A DNA stretch of 64,000 nucleotides from contig JAGDYZ010000017.1 of assembly GCA_049116335.1 (NCBI GenBank), positions 1-64,000 on the forward strand, read 5' to 3'. This document shows positions 7,657 to 17,297 of this stretch, piece after piece; position 1 is the stretch's first letter, and each line of letters begins with the position of its first letter. Source of the stretch: CANMIH01 sp049116335 (GTDB lineage: Bacteria > Pseudomonadota > Alphaproteobacteria > Rhodobacterales > Rhodobacteraceae). The notes beneath the pieces were generated by a model. The model saw only the letters and a list, made by a program, of their open reading frames with translations, made no database searches and was not told the origin of the DNA. The position numbers and the translations under genes are program-made.

Positions 7657-8199
7657 ATGACATTAGATACCATCTGGGCCAACTATCACGGACGGTTGCG
7701 CGCGTTTCTGAGGGCGCGAGTTGCGAACCCTGCGGATGTGGATGATCTCCTGCAGGACATTTTGCTCAAGGTTGGCTCTGGCCTGAACCAGCTGGAAGAC
7801 CAAACAAAGCTACATGCCTGGTTGTTTCAAACAGCGCAGCGCACCATCATCGACCACTATCGCAAATCGGCGCAGGTCCGGCGGATTGACCCGGATGATT
7901 TATGGTACCGTCAGGATGATCCAGAGCTGACGCAAAGCCTTGAACGCTGCGTTGAACCTTTTTTACGCGCGCTGCCAGAAGAAGAAGCTGCGCTTCTCAC
8001 CGCGATTGATCTAGAGGGCACTGCTCAAAAGGCCTATGCCGAACAACACGGCATTCCCTATTCAACGCTTAAATCGCGTGTCTCCAAGGCGCGCGCAAAC
8101 CTGCGCGATCTGTTTGAAACCTGCTGTACCTTCTCGCGGGATGCACGCGGAAATTTAAAAGATTTCGACCAAAAATCAGGCGGTTGTAAAAAGTGCTAA
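7657..8199 (+). CDS. sigZ: ECF sigma factor of the SigZ type with a cysteine-rich tail
   Basis: The 180-aa product has region 2 (NPADVDDLLQDILLKV and HAWLFQTAQRTIIDHYR) and region 4 (YAEQHGIPYSTLKSRVSKAR), so it should direct RNA polymerase to specific promoters. The C-terminus carries CC (about residues 151-152), then FSRDARGN and a final CKKC, the extension typical of SigZ-group factors. That tail may bind metal or sense thiol stress in place of an anti-sigma protein; none is encoded nearby. AGGAGG (7645-7650) precedes the ATG. The GST gene 64 bp downstream is a likely partner or target. Confidence 0.88.
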   Translation: MTLDTIWANYHGRLRAFLRARVANPADVDDLLQDILLKVGSGLNQLEDQTKLHAWLFQTAQRTIIDHYRKSAQVRRIDPDDLWYRQDDPELTQSLERCVEPFLRALPEEEAALLTAIDLEGTAQKAYAEQHGIPYSTLKSRVSKARANLRDLFETCCTFSRDARGNLKDFDQKSGGCKKC

Positions 8200-8263
8200 A
8201 TTAAGCATCGTCTTTTTTCCCCTTCGTCCGTCTTACAGGTATCTCCAAAGAAAAGGACACAGG

Positions 8264-8971
8264 ATGATCAAGATTGTGAGCTTTAAGATTTGCCCGTTTG
8301 TGCAGCGGGTGACAGCTATGCTTGAAGCAAAGAACACTCCCTATGAAATCGACTACATCTCACTGAGCGACAAGCCAGATTGGTTTCTCAAGCTTTCGCC
8401 AACCGGACAGGTGCCGCTCCTTGTGACCGAGGGCGGTGTTGCCTTGTTCGAGTCAGATGCGATTGTTGAGTATATTGATGAAGTGACAGAGCCACTTATC
8501 AACGATCAATCAGCCGAAGACCGGGCGCTTCAACGGGCTTGGAGCTATCAGGCCAGCAAACACTATCTTGTCCAGTGTTCCGCCATGCAAAGCTCTGATC
8601 GAGGCACCTACGATACGCGCATGGCCAAGCTCCGCGCAGCGTTTGGTCAGGTCGAAGCGGTGTTAGCCGAGGGGCCGTATTTTCACGGAAGGACGATTGG
8701 CAATGTAGACATGGCCTGGCTTCCGCTGCTCCATCGTGCGCAATTGGTGACAGAGCATAGCGGTTACGAGGTTTTGCGCGCCTTTCCAAAGGTCAAAGCT
8801 TGGCAGCAGGCGGTGATGCAGACCGGTATTCCCGAAAAATCCGTCCCAGAGGATTTCAACAGCCGGTTTTCCGATTTCTATCTAGGTGAGCACAGCTGGT
8901 TGGGCCGCGGGGCGCCACTGGATGAAACCTGTACTCCCAGAGCTGCTTCCGGCGGCGGATGCTGCGGGTAA
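8264..8971 (+). CDS. Glutathione S-transferase family protein (Omega-like) with a CCG tail
   Basis: This 235-aa cytoplasmic protein has an N-terminal thioredoxin-like domain with a cysteine active site, FKICPFVQR, the cis-Pro region TGQVPLL and the glutathione-binding FESDAIVEYI. A helical C-terminal domain follows. The Cys-Pro-Phe site resembles Omega or glutaredoxin-like GSTs that perform thiol transfer rather than conjugation. Unusually, it ends GGGCCG with a further Cys about 12 residues before, which suggests metal binding or a redox switch. It follows the SigZ gene, whose product also ends in cysteines. Confidence 0.87.
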   Translation: MIKIVSFKICPFVQRVTAMLEAKNTPYEIDYISLSDKPDWFLKLSPTGQVPLLVTEGGVALFESDAIVEYIDEVTEPLINDQSAEDRALQRAWSYQASKHYLVQCSAMQSSDRGTYDTRMAKLRAAFGQVEAVLAEGPYFHGRTIGNVDMAWLPLLHRAQLVTEHSGYEVLRAFPKVKAWQQAVMQTGIPEKSVPEDFNSRFSDFYLGEHSWLGRGAPLDETCTPRAASGGGCCG

Positions 8972-8973
8972 AC

Positions 8974-9004
8974 AAAAAACCTCTGCCCGGTCTCGTGCCG
9001 GGCA
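8974..9004 (-). terminator. Intrinsic terminator of the Hint-domain gene
   Basis: TGCCCGG (8984-8990) pairs with CCGGGCA (8998-9004). On the minus strand the hairpin is followed by GAGGTTTTTT. It lies just beyond the Hint gene stop at 9012. The end of the convergent GST gene is also next to it, so it may insulate both. Confidence 0.75.
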
Positions 9005-9011
9005 AACCGTT

Positions 9012-10076
9012 TTACGCGGCTTCGTGTAGCAGGATAGCGGCTTCTGAGCTTGACAGATTGCGCCTCGCGTAGCCGCCGTAGGTGTGCGGATTATCAGCAA
9101 CGCGCGGCCATTGATCCAGCAACCGGGCGCGGTCCCCTTCCCCGATCGTCGACAAAGCGGTGTTTGCAGGGTGGAAGCTCTCGGTTTCAACACCATTGGC
9201 GTAGAGTACCTCGTGGCGCGGCAAGAGCATGTGGATGTAAGACACTTCGCGCGCGCGTGTATCGAGTGTCACGGTCCGCCCATTGATCAGATCCCGCGCA
9301 GCGACCAACACTTCTGGCGTATTGAACAAGGCACGCGCGACGACCCCTTTCACGACCAAACGATGTTCCGGCGACACCAGAAGCTCTTGGTCAGGCTCGC
9401 CAATCCCAAAGGCCCCGGCGCGAATGCGGATTGGACGCAGTTTTGGCATCGCAAACAGCCGCGCACCTGTCATCCGACGACTTCCGATCCACTGGATTTG
9501 CTGCGCGCCATTGTCTTTTGTGCGCACCATGTCACCTTCACGAAGCTCTTCAATCCGACGCGGCCCACTCGGCGTGTCGATCATGGTGCCCGGTGTGAAA
9601 CAGATCACGCCGCTGGCCTGATCCCCACTCGTATAGTTCCGCAGCGGTTCCATATTGTGGTGAACAACCCATAGATCGCGGTTGCTGGGTGGGAGCTCAT
9701 CAAGAAACATCAGCAAAGGCCGCGCCCCGTCACCGACCTCGATCAAAGTGACCGTATAGCTTTTGCGACCATCGGTTACGAGAAAACTCCGATCGTGCAG
9801 CGGATGCTCTACTTCGGACAGCTCTAGTTTTGGTTTCGGCGCAACAGCCGCTCCCACCAAACGCCGCACCATACGCGCTGCGCGTTTGCGTATATCTGCT
9901 TCGCCATCTGCCTGATCCAGCTGGAGGATTGATGACGGTCCATCAACCCGAACAGCCTCACCCCGCCAAGACCACGCGGCCCCAACGGTTAACGAAGACG
10001 GGGGTGCGGCCTGAAGACCGTCTATTTCCGTCTGTGCCCAAGAGATGACGAACGTGCCTCGATAGCCCGTTCCCAT
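9012..10076 (-). CDS. Hint (Hedgehog/intein) domain protein
   Basis: The 354-aa protein has an N-terminal domain of unknown role (about residues 1-155) and a Hint domain beginning at VICFTPGTMIDTPSGPRRIEE. It also contains LREGDMVRTKDNG, a long VSPEHRLVVKG block, and VLYANGVETESFHP. Such proteins are abundant in Rhodobacterales. The Cys at the start of the block is the expected autoproteolytic residue, but whether cleavage happens is unknown. No classic signal peptide is visible; related proteins are often exported by type I systems. It has its own terminator. Confidence 0.85.
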   Translation of the reverse strand: MGTGYRGTFVISWAQTEIDGLQAAPPSSLTVGAAWSWRGEAVRVDGPSSILQLDQADGEADIRKRAARMVRRLVGAAVAPKPKLELSEVEHPLHDRSFLVTDGRKSYTVTLIEVGDGARPLLMFLDELPPSNRDLWVVHHNMEPLRNYTSGDQASGVICFTPGTMIDTPSGPRRIEELREGDMVRTKDNGAQQIQWIGSRRMTGARLFAMPKLRPIRIRAGAFGIGEPDQELLVSPEHRLVVKGVVARALFNTPEVLVAARDLINGRTVTLDTRAREVSYIHMLLPRHEVLYANGVETESFHPANTALSTIGEGDRARLLDQWPRVADNPHTYGGYARRNLSSSEAAILLHEAA

Positions 10077-10226
10077 GCCTGTAAACTCTGCCTGTTATTT
10101 TTATTACCAAAAGGTTAACCACTGTTAACCAATGTTCAAAGCTAACATTTTGTGACAAGGTAATTTTCAGGTCTAACAACCATAAAGTGCGTGGCAAAAT
10201 GGCCACACACTCGACGCCAATGCGCG

Positions 10227-11141
10227 TCAGAAATTGAGATCCAAGCGCAATGATCCAACGGCCTGCCCATTTGGCTGCCCCTCAAACTCTTCGCTGAGCC
10301 AGGTCACACCATAGAAAACCGCGTTGTTCTCTCCCTGCCAATGCACACCCGCGCGTGCACGACCTCGGGCCTTCTTGACTTCAAACCCCTGATCTTCCGG
10401 CAATAGAGCGCTGGAATTGACATAGGCAATGTCACCGCCAAATACATAGCTGAACCCGGGCACTTCATCGGAAAGAGCGCGATACCGCTGACCTGTAACC
10501 GGGTCACGGGCCAAAAGCGCCCCCTGTCCAACCGAACCAAACGTCACATCAAAGCCGACCCGCGCCATCGTTTCGTGCCCATAGCGAACCTCGGTAAAGG
10601 GGCGCAGGTGACCGACTTCACCAAGCTCAAAGTTCCGCCCCATCTCCCCAACAAAGGTTCCATAGATGCTATTCCCAATCTGGGAATTCAACACAGCGGC
10701 TGATGCTGGCGCTACGCCAAGCGCATCATGTAGACCGGTCTGCAATTCATCCAACTTGGTTTGCGGCCCCATGATCACGAGATCACCACCTAAGCTATAC
10801 TCGGTGGCCCCTCGGGCGAACTGGGTATGTAAACCAAAAGACCAGAGACCTGCAAAGGGACGGTCACCTGCGGCAGGGTTCTGCAAATTCGCCGGCGCAA
10901 CAATCTGCCCACCAATGCGGAATTCCAAGAGATCAAAAGGACGATCCGGCAAAGCACCCGTCCATTCTGAACCAAAATAGCGACTGGCCGCCACTGATCC
11001 GGTCTGCCAGCGGTCTTTGGTGTCACCAAACAAATCATTGTTTACGAGGCGCCCGTTGCCCAGATAATCGCGCCCCTCAGCCTGCGCTGTGGTCGCGACA
11101 CTTAGGGCCGCACAAATCAGGGTCGCGAAAAAGCGGGTCAT
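10227..11141 (-). CDS. LpxR-family (DUF2219) outer-membrane protein, possible lipid A deacylase
   Basis: The 304-aa precursor has a signal peptide (residues 1-21, ending AQA) and ends in LDLNF, the terminal aromatic typical of outer-membrane beta-barrels. The early NNDLFGDTKDRWQTGS stretch matches the LpxR pattern of Asn-Asp, a Thr-Asp-Arg-like loop and Thr-Gly. GDRPFAGLW and the later His in GLHTQ are also family-like. LpxR enzymes remove the 3'-acyloxyacyl chain of lipid A. Because substitutions are present in the TDR motif, activity is uncertain. A 150-bp spacer separates it from the Hint gene on the same strand. Confidence 0.82.
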   Translation of the reverse strand: MTRFFATLICAALSVATTAQAEGRDYLGNGRLVNNDLFGDTKDRWQTGSVAASRYFGSEWTGALPDRPFDLLEFRIGGQIVAPANLQNPAAGDRPFAGLWSFGLHTQFARGATEYSLGGDLVIMGPQTKLDELQTGLHDALGVAPASAAVLNSQIGNSIYGTFVGEMGRNFELGEVGHLRPFTEVRYGHETMARVGFDVTFGSVGQGALLARDPVTGQRYRALSDEVPGFSYVFGGDIAYVNSSALLPEDQGFEVKKARGRARAGVHWQGENNAVFYGVTWLSEEFEGQPNGQAVGSLRLDLNF

Positions 11142-11262
11142 AGGGTGCCTCGAGGAATTTTATTTGTCTTGTTTACGTCGTAGCATGACGCAGGAAATGG
11201 GCACAATCATGGCCAAGTCGCTGAAAAATTTCCCGTCTTGATTGTGACCTTTGTCCCTCAGT

Positions 11263-12579
11263 TCACGAGACCGAACTTCTCCCGATGCTGTCGTAGGCGG
11301 TGAAGCCTGCGGTTGTGGCGTCCTCTGCGGTGTAGATATTGCGCAGGTCAGCCAGATGCGGGGTGGTCATGCCCGTGGCCAGACGGCTCAGGTCCAGCGC
11401 GCGGAACTCGTTCCATTCGGTCAGGATCACCAGAAGGTCCGCGCCCGCAGTGGCCGTATAGGGATCGTCATGCCATGCCACGCCGGGGAGCAGAGCCTCA
11501 CCCTCGTGGCGACCCTGCGGATCAACCGCCCGCACCCTGGCCCCGCCGCCCACAAGTGCCGGCACAATGGTCAGCGACGGTGCATCCCGCATGTCATCAG
11601 TGTTGGGCTTAAACGTCACCCCCAGCACCGCCACGGTCTTGCCGTTGAAGCTCCCCCCGCAGAGATCCAGCAGCTTGTCGATCATGCGCCGCTTGACCTC
11701 TTCATTGACCTTGATCACCGCTTCGGTGATCTGCATCGGGCTGGCATGTTCCTGGCCAATGCGCGCCAGAGCCTTGGTATCTTTCGGAAAACAGGAGCCG
11801 CCATAGCCGGGGCCCGCGTGTAGGAACTTGTTGCCGATCCGGCCATCCATGCCCATGCCCTTGCTGACCTGCTTCACATCCGCGCCAACCTTTTCACACA
11901 GGGCCGCGATCTCATTGATGAAGGTGATCTTGGTCGCCAGAAAGGCATTGGCCGCGTATTTGATCATCTCGGCGCTTTCGAGATCCGTGGTGACAATCGG
12001 GAAATCGCGCAGGTAGAGCGGGCGGTAGATCTCGGCCATGACCTGTGCGGCGCGGTCGCTTTCAACCCCGACCACCACGCGGTCCGGCTTCATGAAATCG
12101 TCAATCGCCGCCCCTTCGCGCAGGAACTCGGGGTTGGAGGCCACGTCAAAGGCGAGGCTGGGATTGGCGGCGGCCATCACATCGCGCACCCGGGCATTGG
12201 TGCCCACCGGAACGGTCGATTTGGTGACAACCACCACATAGTCTGTGGCGGCCTCGGCGATCTCTTTGGCGGCGGCCATGACGTAGCTCAGATCCGCATG
12301 GCCGTCACCGCGCCGCGTCGGCGTGCCCACGGCGATAAACACCGCCTCAGCCCCGGCAATTGCGCTTTGGAGATCCAGAGTAAAGGACAGGCGGCCCGCA
12401 GCCACGTTTTTGGCCATCAGGACATCAAGGCCCGGCTCGTAAATCGGAACCTGCCCCTGCTCCAGCATCGCAATCTTGCGCGGATCCTTGTCCACACAGA
12501 CCACCTCATGACCAAAATCAGAGAAACACACACCCGACACCAAGCCCACATAGCCCGTGCCAATCATCGCGATCTTCAT
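11263..12579 (-). CDS. ugd: UDP-glucose 6-dehydrogenase
   Basis: At 438 aa, this cytoplasmic enzyme oxidises UDP-glucose to UDP-glucuronate in two NAD+-dependent steps for surface polysaccharides. The Rossmann motif is MKIAMIGTGYVGLVSG, the catalytic Cys263 lies in GPGYGGSCFPKDTKA, and Lys/Asn residues in EMIKYAANAFLATKI belong to the active site. The C-terminal UDP-binding domain (VAVLGVTFKPNTDDMRD) is complete. Its local GC content is visibly higher than that of the glycan locus. It sits 4 kb from the nonulosonate genes and may supply the same envelope polymer. Confidence 0.96.
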   Translation of the reverse strand: MKIAMIGTGYVGLVSGVCFSDFGHEVVCVDKDPRKIAMLEQGQVPIYEPGLDVLMAKNVAAGRLSFTLDLQSAIAGAEAVFIAVGTPTRRGDGHADLSYVMAAAKEIAEAATDYVVVVTKSTVPVGTNARVRDVMAAANPSLAFDVASNPEFLREGAAIDDFMKPDRVVVGVESDRAAQVMAEIYRPLYLRDFPIVTTDLESAEMIKYAANAFLATKITFINEIAALCEKVGADVKQVSKGMGMDGRIGNKFLHAGPGYGGSCFPKDTKALARIGQEHASPMQITEAVIKVNEEVKRRMIDKLLDLCGGSFNGKTVAVLGVTFKPNTDDMRDAPSLTIVPALVGGGARVRAVDPQGRHEGEALLPGVAWHDDPYTATAGADLLVILTEWNEFRALDLSRLATGMTTPHLADLRNIYTAEDATTAGFTAYDSIGRSSVS

Positions 12580-12972
12580 ACTCTGTGTCCTCTGAGCTCA
12601 GTTTCAGCCTAAATGACTTAGCGCCGCGCCCCTTGTCAACGCGAAGCGACGGCCCCGTCCCATGCTTGTGCTGTGTAAATGGACTGTATAATATAGCGAG
12701 ATGACCGGCAGGCAGGGTCCTGTCTTCGAAAGGATTAGCCCTAAGGAAACTTTCTGTTAACCTTAGAGAAATAATTTCGTCCACAAGACTATGTTTTTTG
12801 GCCGCCACAGTCGCTTACCTCATATGACTGGTGTACTTGCGCGCCGCGTTTCCAGTTCCTCGTTTAAGACCATTTTTCAACGATACGGTGTATTGCGCCA
12901 GATCTACAGTTGGGTGTGTTCTGAGCACGTCCCGAAGCGATGTGTAAGTATGCAGGTTAAGACAGGTAGACC
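12580..12972. other. Intergenic region between ugd and the hybrid kinase
   Basis: This 393-bp gap separates divergent genes. A TATAAT hexamer occurs at 12687-12692, with CTTGTG (12665-12670) 16 nt upstream, a possible plus-strand promoter for the kinase with a leader of about 270 nt. AGGTAG lies just ahead of the kinase ATG. Short frames here look non-coding, and I see no RNA gene. Confidence 0.35.
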
Positions 12973-15153
12973 ATGAAACTTGAAGCCACAGACCCCACTG
13001 CACATACCGAAAACCAAGTCGATCCGCTTGATGGCCTGGCAACGATGTTCGGGCAAGACTTTTTGGACCAGTTTGTGTCTCGCGCCGGGCAGGCACTAAA
13101 TGCCGAGATGGTCACGATCGGGGCCTTCAAGATGCTCAACAGTGAGCGTATTCAGGTGTTTGCCAATTCATTTGAAGACAACGGACGAGCCGTATTCGAA
13201 TATGAAACACAGGTTGCCCCCTGTCATGACGTGGTGATGACGGGGTCGCCTCAAGTCATTGGTTCTGATGTCCAAGAGCTGTATCCCAATGACGAGTTCT
13301 TTATTATCCACGATTTTCACAGCTATGTCGGCTTTCCTCTGAAAAATGAGGCTGGCGAGACGATCGGGCTTGTCCAGGCGAGCTGGAAACGCCCCATCAA
13401 AAAGGAGCGTTGTGACCAGGCTTTGGAGCTGTTCAGATTGTACTGCAATCGGATCTCACACGAGCTTGCAGCGCAGACAACCTTTTCTTTGATGCGCTCA
13501 CTGATCATGGACACCCGCAGTCTTGATAGCACCACGGTTTTTCGATCTCTCGCAGAACATCTGCAAGCGGCCCTCTCCGTGAAAACGGCCTTTATCGCCG
13601 AATGTTCCGACGACAATCCCGGCCATTTCCGAATTCTGGCGTATTGCCTCGGCGGGCAGTGCTATCCAGAGGTCGAGGGTAAGACCATGTCTTATGATGA
13701 GACGCCCTGCGGTCTTCTGCTCGATCGAAAATCCGCAATGATCCAGACCGGATTGCGCCAGCTTTTTCCGCATCAGGCCTCGTTTCAGGAACTAGGTTTG
13801 GAATCATACATGGGTGTTGCGCTGCACGACCGGCAAGGCAAACTTGTTGGCCACATCGCCTTCCAGAACGACCGTGGCATGTCGCCCCGCCTCACCGAAA
13901 CGGATATTGTTGAGCTTCTGGCCAACCGCGTTGAGATTGAGATGCAGCGCTATGTGGCGGACAAATCTCGCCGTGAAGCCGAAGCCGCCCTCTTGGTCAA
14001 GCAGAAAAACGAAAGCCTTGGGCTGTTGGCCGGGAGCATTTCTCATGACTTCAACAACCTGCTGGGCAGCATGGTTGGGCAAGCCGAGCTCGCGCTGGAA
14101 GTGGCGGACGCCGACAATCCCGTGCTCCCCCATCTGGAAGTGATCAGTTCCTGTCTTTCTTCCTCCTCAGAGCTGGTGAGCCATCTTCTCAATTACGCCA
14201 AGGGCACCCCCAACCGCCAACATGAGGTGGTTGATCTCAATGAAGTTGTGAAAGATGTTATTCGCTTGCTGCCGATTGAGAAATCGCACCGCGAATTTGC
14301 GCTTGATCTATCCGAGCTTCCCGCGACCATCAAAGGGGATCGCGGGCAGCTGTCCCAGATGATCATGAATCTGCTTTTCAATGCCGTTGACGCGATGGCG
14401 GGCTACGATGGGCAGATTAGTGTGCATACGCATAAGGGGTCACTGAGTGCGGAAGACCTGCAATATTTCACCTTGGGCAGCGAGGGCCTTGGTGAAAACT
14501 GTATTTTGCTTGAGATTTCAGACTGCGGCCAGGGGATGTCATCTGAGACCGCAACCAAAGTGTTTGATCCCTACTTTACAACCAAGGCCAACGGGAAAGG
14601 GCTTGGTATGGCGGCTGTTGTCGGCATCGCAAAGCGCCACAGTGCAGCAATCTCGATGGAAACCGAAGAAGGTCAAGGAACCCATTTCTTTATTGCTTTC
14701 CCTGCCACAGATGAAGAGATTGCCCCTGTTGGATCCCCTGACACTCCGACTGAAAGCGCTGCCAAAACCGGGGTGCAATCGCGCATTCTAGTTGTCGATG
14801 ATGAACCGGTCTTTCGCAAAACGGTCGAAGCCCTTTTACGCGCCGACGGGTACTTCATCTTGGCGGTCGATGGTTATTCAGCGGCACTTCAGGCCATGCA
14901 AGATGCAGGCCCGTTTGATTGCGCACTAATTGACGTGACTATGCCCGAAGAAAATGGTTGGAAAACACTGATGGATCTGCGCGAACAGCAACCGGATCTG
15001 TCTTGCATTATGATGAGTGGCTTTTCGATCTCTCCAAAAGACGCGGGACACCCAGAGTTGGAAGGTATCCCACTTCTGGATAAACCGTTCCGCCGGAGCA
15101 CTTTGATGACCGCATTGGCCGAAGCTTTGCCCCAAAAAGCTATCAATGCTTGA
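12973..15153 (+). CDS. Soluble hybrid histidine kinase/response regulator with two GAF domains
   Basis: At 726 aa, this signalling protein has two GAF-type sensor domains (about residues 20-165 and 185-335) and a HisKA dimerisation helix with His358 in SISHDFNNLLG. The HATPase has an N-box (MIMNLLFNAVDAM), the DCGQGMS G1 box and GKGLGMAAV, and a C-terminal receiver has ILVVDDEP and phospho-acceptor Asp in DCALIDVTMPEENG. No transmembrane segment is visible, so it should sense a cytoplasmic signal such as redox state, light or a small molecule. No dedicated response regulator is adjacent; output may pass through a phosphorelay. Confidence 0.92.
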   Translation: MKLEATDPTAHTENQVDPLDGLATMFGQDFLDQFVSRAGQALNAEMVTIGAFKMLNSERIQVFANSFEDNGRAVFEYETQVAPCHDVVMTGSPQVIGSDVQELYPNDEFFIIHDFHSYVGFPLKNEAGETIGLVQASWKRPIKKERCDQALELFRLYCNRISHELAAQTTFSLMRSLIMDTRSLDSTTVFRSLAEHLQAALSVKTAFIAECSDDNPGHFRILAYCLGGQCYPEVEGKTMSYDETPCGLLLDRKSAMIQTGLRQLFPHQASFQELGLESYMGVALHDRQGKLVGHIAFQNDRGMSPRLTETDIVELLANRVEIEMQRYVADKSRREAEAALLVKQKNESLGLLAGSISHDFNNLLGSMVGQAELALEVADADNPVLPHLEVISSCLSSSSELVSHLLNYAKGTPNRQHEVVDLNEVVKDVIRLLPIEKSHREFALDLSELPATIKGDRGQLSQMIMNLLFNAVDAMAGYDGQISVHTHKGSLSAEDLQYFTLGSEGLGENCILLEISDCGQGMSSETATKVFDPYFTTKANGKGLGMAAVVGIAKRHSAAISMETEEGQGTHFFIAFPATDEEIAPVGSPDTPTESAAKTGVQSRILVVDDEPVFRKTVEALLRADGYFILAVDGYSAALQAMQDAGPFDCALIDVTMPEENGWKTLMDLREQQPDLSCIMMSGFSISPKDAGHPELEGIPLLDKPFRRSTLMTALAEALPQKAINA

Positions 15154-15196
15154 ACTCATTGTAGAATGACTTGTCGGACGTCACACAGGGGCTTAT

Positions 15197-16636
15197 GTGG
15201 CCCCTATGACGGAACCGCAAAGCTGCATTGGCCCCATTCTAATTGTTGACACCGTGCAGAGCGACCGCCTGCATCTGGTTGCTCTTTTCATATCTTCCAA
15301 TGAGTGCACGCCACCAGATATCATAGCATCTGGCCAAAGTTTTGCGGCCCAACAGATTGCACGGTACCCACAAGGTGCAGTTTATCGTATTCGCTTCTCC
15401 GTCGCCGCCACCGAGGCCTCAAGCTATCAGTGGAACGGCGAAATCTTTGATCTTGCGTCCGATCTCTCTTCTGATCTGTCTCTTGCCTACGTGTCCTGTA
15501 ATGGCGAAGAGCACGGGGATATGGACCGGGAGGACGGTGAACGAAATGTCATGTGGGCGCATCTTCGGGACACCCATCAGAACACCCCTTTTTCGCTTCT
15601 GTTGCATGGCGGTGACCAGATCTATGCGGATGAAGTGACACTCGGACATTCCTTGAGTGAAACCTGGCCCGAGGACATTCCCAATTCACCGACGGCCGCA
15701 AGTCTTGAGGACTTACGCCACCACCTGCGTGCCGGCTTCTTTGAACGATACGCCAGCCTGTATCGCGCGCCTGACTTCGCCTGGTTGGCTGCGCGCATCC
15801 CCTCTCTCATGCAATGGGATGACCACGATATCTGCGATGGTTGGGGCTCTCTTCCAACAGAGGCAACACAGTCTTCCGTCGGGCAAACATTGTTTGCGGC
15901 AGCCAAAGAAGCGCGCCTGGTCTTTCAAGATGCAACAGTCGAAACAGATCTGCCAGCCCGGTTTTACGACCCCTCTGGACGGTCTCTGGGATGGTCGATT
16001 GAATTTGATCAGCTGCGGCTCATCGCGCCGGATCTCAGGGGCACTCGGACACGAGAAACGGTGATGTGTGCGGAGGAATGGGATGTCTTAGAGCGCATCA
16101 CAAAAACACCAAGCCCGGGTCGTAGTTTCTTGCTTTCCAGCGTCCCTATTTTGGGGCCGAGGTTGTCCTTGCTGGAACGCCTGATGATCGCGATGCCCCG
16201 CATGCAAAAATACGAAGATGATCTGCGCGACCAATGGCAAAGCAGGGCGCACCGCACGGCGTGGCAACGCATCTTGAAGCTTGTCTTTGACATGGCGGAA
16301 CCCCACAATCAGGACGTGACCTGTGTCTCTGGCGAAATCCATCTTGCGACACGCGCGATGATCTCTTCGCAAAAGGGCCAAGTGCTCCATCAGTTGGTGG
16401 CTTCAGGGATCACCCATCGTGCACCCCCGCGGCTATGGGCACGCATGCTTGGGGCTCTATCGACGCTAGGTGAAACGCCCCTGCCCGGCCACCCAATACG
16501 CTTTGCACCGTTACCCGGACAACGTCACCGATATACCGCTGAGCGCAATTACCTCATCTTACGCCGCACCGATCAGAGCTGGAAGGCTATCTGGGAACTT
16601 GAAACCAGTGGAACCACGCCGCCTCTCACGTTATAA
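15197..16636 (+). CDS. PhoD-like metallophosphatase
   Basis: The 479-aa protein carries metallophosphatase motifs of the alkaline phosphatase D/PhoD-like group: YVSCNGEE, LLHGGDQIYADE, MQWDDHDICDGWGS and the late VSGEIHLATRAM. These supply the Asp, Asn and His ligands for the metal pair. No Tat or Sec signal is obvious at the N-terminus, unlike secreted PhoD, so it may be cytoplasmic and act on internal phosphodiesters. The GTG at 15197 is chosen because AGGGG lies 5 nt before it; an ATG at 15206 is an alternative. Its last 6 bp overlap the convergent sugar-transferase gene. Confidence 0.85.
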   Translation: MAPMTEPQSCIGPILIVDTVQSDRLHLVALFISSNECTPPDIIASGQSFAAQQIARYPQGAVYRIRFSVAATEASSYQWNGEIFDLASDLSSDLSLAYVSCNGEEHGDMDREDGERNVMWAHLRDTHQNTPFSLLLHGGDQIYADEVTLGHSLSETWPEDIPNSPTAASLEDLRHHLRAGFFERYASLYRAPDFAWLAARIPSLMQWDDHDICDGWGSLPTEATQSSVGQTLFAAAKEARLVFQDATVETDLPARFYDPSGRSLGWSIEFDQLRLIAPDLRGTRTRETVMCAEEWDVLERITKTPSPGRSFLLSSVPILGPRLSLLERLMIAMPRMQKYEDDLRDQWQSRAHRTAWQRILKLVFDMAEPHNQDVTCVSGEIHLATRAMISSQKGQVLHQLVASGITHRAPPRLWARMLGALSTLGETPLPGHPIRFAPLPGQRHRYTAERNYLILRRTDQSWKAIWELETSGTTPPLTL

Positions 16637-17284
16637 GCTGTTGCGTCGCAAGACTTTTCCAAAGGTCGCCAAGAGAATTCTCATATAGAGACCCAGCGAA
16701 TAGGTATCGACCCATTTCAGGTCGTATGCCGTGCGTTTTTCTGTGCTATCGACATCTTTGGCCACCTGCGCCAACCCCGTGATCCCGGGGCGGAACACAT
16801 GGCGTCGCTGCCAGTTTTGCTCGGTGTAATCGGCGATCTGTACAGGCACATCCGGCCGTACACCAACGAAGGACATATCCCCCTTTAACACGTTCACGAT
16901 TTGGGGCAGCTCGTCTAGATGGACAGGCCGCAATATCCGCCCAACCCGCGTGATCCTGTTATCGTTCTTAGACGTGGTCTGAAATTGTGCACGGGCCTGC
17001 GCGGCTGATGTCCCGGACACCAAATCGCCTGACATCCGCGATTGGTCTTCGGTCATGGTGCGAAACTTCCAGATGTGAAACACCTTCGCACGTTTCCCAA
17101 CCCTGGCCTGGAAGAAGATCACACTTCCGCGGTCCTCCAGTTTGATCGCCAAAGCGATTAACAGCATGGGTAGAGCGGCAATCCCAAGCACGAGCAAGGC
17201 GATCACGATGTCAATCACGCGCACAATCGGCTCAGACCACCTTGGCTGATGAGGGAACATTTGGGCGGAGACCTTATCCGGCAT
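16631..17284 (-). CDS. Polyprenyl-phosphate sugar-1-phosphate transferase (initiating sugar transferase)
   Basis: This 217-aa inner-membrane enzyme has one N-terminal hydrophobic segment (about residues 16-42). It has the bacterial sugar-transferase signatures FQARVGKRAKVFHIWKFRTM, LRPVHLDELPQIVNVLKGD, SFVGVRPDVP and FRPGITGLAQV. Such enzymes load the first sugar phosphate onto undecaprenyl phosphate to start a glycan repeat unit. The ATG at 17284 is preferred: AAGG precedes it by 7 nt and it begins 13 bp after the neuC stop, so it is in the neuC operon. A longer frame from 17389 overlaps neuC heavily. Confidence 0.92.
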   Translation of the reverse strand: MPDKVSAQMFPHQPRWSEPIVRVIDIVIALLVLGIAALPMLLIALAIKLEDRGSVIFFQARVGKRAKVFHIWKFRTMTEDQSRMSGDLVSGTSAAQARAQFQTTSKNDNRITRVGRILRPVHLDELPQIVNVLKGDMSFVGVRPDVPVQIADYTEQNWQRRHVFRPGITGLAQVAKDVDSTEKRTAYDLKWVDTYSLGLYMRILLATFGKVLRRNSL

Positions 17285-17297
17285 ATCTACACCTTCA

